Origin: Pararhodonellum marinum
GTDB taxonomy: Bacteria; Bacteroidota; Bacteroidia; Cytophagales; Cyclobacteriaceae
DNA length: 64,000 nucleotides
Assembly (NCBI RefSeq): GCF_015354735.1
Contig: NZ_JACEFJ010000010.1
Span: 152,543-216,542, forward strand
Direction: 5' to 3'
Below the pieces are notes generated by a model that ran no database searches, had not been told where the DNA came from, and saw only the letters and a list, made by a program, of their open reading frames with translations. Within the stretch, counting starts at the first letter, position 1. Each line of letters opens with the position of its first letter. Of the stretch, positions 62,195 through 64,000 are shown piece by piece. The translations under genes and the position numbers were made by a program.

Positions 62195-63750
62195 AAAGTC
62201 AGCAGGTAAGCGATTAAGGCCCTTTTCTCCTCTGTATTCAAGTCCATCCCAAATTCGTGTCCCTTGACCGCTTTGGTCTTGACATCATGGGGCTTAAAGG
62301 CAGTGGGGACATAATCATCCTCCAATCTTTCTGGATCAAATAGATCTTCAAGTTTGGCCAAGGACGCATCATGCAGAAACGGTCCTCTATACCACAGTCC
62401 CAGCAAAGAAGGGATTTTGTAATAGCCTGTTCCCCTCCTTGTTTTCATGGTGTACCCGTTTTCTGTACCTACCGATATATCAAAAATGTCATATTTATCA
62501 AAATGTTCCTCAGGTACCTCAAAACCATCAGCCGGGGTCAGTTTGTTGTTGGTAAATAGGGGAGGGGTATGGCATGTCACACATCCTTGTTCCGCAAAAA
62601 TAATTTTGCCCCTTTCACTTATAGGAGAGGGCTTGTTGGGATTTTCCGGGGGAGTCAGGGAATACACATATTTGGCAAGAGCATATAGCTGGGCATCAGA
62701 ATGTCTATCATAGGTTCCCGGGAAAAAGATGGGTTCACCGGTATTGAGCCTTTCTTTGGTGAGTCCGATGGGATTGTAATCCCCATAGAAGTTCAGAAAA
62801 TCCAAAGCTTGATTCATGGCGATGTACCGCATCAGGTCCTCAATATTTCTATGCTGCCCCAGACCTCCATGGTCCAGGTATTTTCTATCCTTGACGCCGA
62901 TCAGATTTGGGGCTTGAGGAGGAAATAGAATACTGGTTCCCTGTCTTCCAAATGCCCCTTCTGGTACAGCTTTGTATGCCTCCAAGATCGCTTCTTTACC
63001 ACTTGCCAATAGTTTCCCATGGGGATCACCTTCCGCAAATGGACTTCCAAACAAAAAATTGGTAATAGTTTGTATGCCCCTTTCCGAAGCCCCATCAAAT
63101 TCCAAAGCAAAGGCAAAAGCCTTATCTCCGGGCCAGTTGCCTTGGGCACCTTTCAGTAGTGAACCATCGTCCATCACGCGGGTATGACACATGGCACAGG
63201 AGAGATTGCCTAGGTAAACCTTCCCTTTTCCAGCTACGACCCACTGGGCATATGGCATGATTCCTTCAGGAGTCAAAGGCATTTCAGTGGCGGAATAAAA
63301 TTCTCTATTGCGGACATGGGGTGTACTGATCACCGCTCCCAAAGTATCAATTGGATAATCAAAAAGCAGTTCTCCGGCCTTGACCCAATCCTCTTCTGTC
63401 AGCAGTTTGCTTTCATCCAGGGCAATCTCAGCTTCCTGTTCATGGAGCCATTCCCAATATCCTTCCGGTTCGAAATCAGGATGATACACCGGATAGGTTT
63501 TGTAAACCACCCGCTCAGGCAGGTTATAATAAAACTCCTCAGAAATCGGTTGAGCTGAATAGGCAGGATTGGGATTGGGCAATTCCCAATCCTTGATGGC
63601 CTCGTCTGTCCAGATGCGGGGAATTTCAATGTGAAAAATCTCCATGATCTGGATCATTTTTTTATTCGTCATACCAAAAGCCAAGAGTGGCATGAGCAAA
63701 ATAAGCCAAGGCCAAAATGAAAGGTATTTGCTTTTTATATTTTTCTTCAT
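62191..63750 (-). CDS. Di-heme cytochrome c peroxidase-like protein
   Basis: 519 residues with an N-terminal membrane/signal segment (LSFWPWLILLMPLLAFGMTN). Two heme sites are visible: SCAMCHTRVMDDGS near residue 187 and GCVTCHTPPLFTNNKLTP near residue 393. Distal features include RRGTGYYKIPSLLGLWYRGP followed by FLHDASLAKLEDLF, typical of MauG/CcpA-type proteins. It should reduce peroxide, or oxidise a substrate, in the periplasm. It is the first gene of a pair with YceI, preceded by its own shared promoter box. Confidence 0.9.
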   Translation of the reverse strand: MKKNIKSKYLSFWPWLILLMPLLAFGMTNKKMIQIMEIFHIEIPRIWTDEAIKDWELPNPNPAYSAQPISEEFYYNLPERVVYKTYPVYHPDFEPEGYWEWLHEQEAEIALDESKLLTEEDWVKAGELLFDYPIDTLGAVISTPHVRNREFYSATEMPLTPEGIMPYAQWVVAGKGKVYLGNLSCAMCHTRVMDDGSLLKGAQGNWPGDKAFAFALEFDGASERGIQTITNFLFGSPFAEGDPHGKLLASGKEAILEAYKAVPEGAFGRQGTSILFPPQAPNLIGVKDRKYLDHGGLGQHRNIEDLMRYIAMNQALDFLNFYGDYNPIGLTKERLNTGEPIFFPGTYDRHSDAQLYALAKYVYSLTPPENPNKPSPISERGKIIFAEQGCVTCHTPPLFTNNKLTPADGFEVPEEHFDKYDIFDISVGTENGYTMKTRRGTGYYKIPSLLGLWYRGPFLHDASLAKLEDLFDPERLEDDYVPTAFKPHDVKTKAVKGHEFGMDLNTEEKRALIAYLLTL

Positions 63751-63788
63751 TGAAAACTGAATTTATTTGCTGGTAATCAAATACTTAT

Positions 63789-63837
63789 ACAATTTAAAGA
63801 ATTGGTGTATAGGGAGCAATACCCGCATCATGTGAGC
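63789..63837 (-). promoter_or_regulatory. Shared promoter architecture, site G (peroxidase/YceI)
   Basis: On the - strand the box (63818-63837) reads GCTCACATGATGCGGGTATT, followed by G, and 21 bases later TAAATTGT (63789-63796), the weakest -7 match. The ATG of the peroxidase is 67 bases away. The remaining bases to 64000 show no gene. Confidence 0.55.
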
Positions 63838-64000
63838 ATTCCTTGTAAAAAAGGATAAGGTTTCTTTCTGAGATGAATACCCATCAAAAGGGCTTAGCCT
63901 TTACCTAACAAACCTAATCTGTATAATCGAAAGTGGATAGTAAGAAAACGACATCTGCAAGGAAAAATGGTAATTCAATATAATTCTCGCCAGCAAACTG

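Noticed and set aside
1..64000. tRNA, rRNA, CRISPR arrays, insertion sequences or prophage
   Set aside because: No cloverleaf-like sequence with a conserved T-loop, no regular direct repeats with spacers, and no transposase or integrase motif was seen on either strand.

Overview
The window looks like a Bacteroidota chromosome, most likely from a marine or saline Cytophagales/Cyclobacteriaceae-type organism. This is inferred from the large number of Sec lipoproteins, four type I sulfatases, a TonB-plug/MG2 protein, a lipoprotein TlpA thioredoxin, DUF418 and DUF502 proteins, A/T-rich intergenic DNA and TAnnTTTG-like -7 promoter boxes. No rRNA, tRNA, CRISPR array, transposase or SusC/SusD pair was recognised. 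The first gene is cut by the left window edge; the last ~250 bases appear non-coding.

Region 1 (1-10.1 kb, + strand) is a glycan-degradation cluster: a sulfatase, a TIM-barrel sugar isomerase, an SGNH esterase, a wrecked sulfatase, a second sulfatase with a C-terminal PA14-like domain, a clan GH-A glycosidase, a Gfo/Idh/MocA oxidoreductase and a DUF5060/DUF4038 glycosidase. Region 2 (10.3-23.8 kb) holds a DUF502 membrane protein, an FAD-dependent oxidoreductase, two more sulfatases, a PQQ-type sugar dehydrogenase, a HicAB toxin-antitoxin pair, a sulfide:quinone-type reductase and a TlpA-like lipoprotein. Between them lie several gene fragments whose intact paralogues are close by. Region 3 (23.8-38.3 kb) has a TonB-plug/MG2 protein, a CE15-like glucuronoyl esterase, a very large DUF6807/PVC-type dehydrogenase/cytochrome fusion, a GH9 cellulase, a broken FG-GAP gene and small proteins.

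Region 4 (38.4-63.8 kb, almost all - strand) is dominated by exported peptidases and amidine/amide hydrolases: a tricorn-type S41 protease, an S9 prolyl oligopeptidase, DUF418, three lipoprotein agmatine-deiminase-family enzymes, two tandem amidohydrolases, a DoxX-like protein followed by two paralogous membrane proteins, a cytochrome c peroxidase and YceI. It also contains a compact five-gene block of nucleotidyltransferase and PIN-type toxin-antitoxin-like pairs ending in an exported flavodoxin.

The most notable observation is that seven intergenic sites in region 4 share one promoter architecture. Read on the - strand, a 20-base box close to TATCACATNATTAGGGTATT is followed exactly 21 bases later by an 8-base element close to TAnnTTTA, which resembles the Bacteroidota -7 box. 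In five cases the box lies 52-79 bases before a start codon. In the other two a ~105-120 bp palindromic repeat sits just downstream of the -7 element, and subtracting it restores the same spacing. This looks like a coherent, unnamed regulon covering DUF418, the amidohydrolases, two agmatine-deiminase-type lipoproteins, a 46-residue membrane protein, the peroxidase/YceI pair and a decayed gene.
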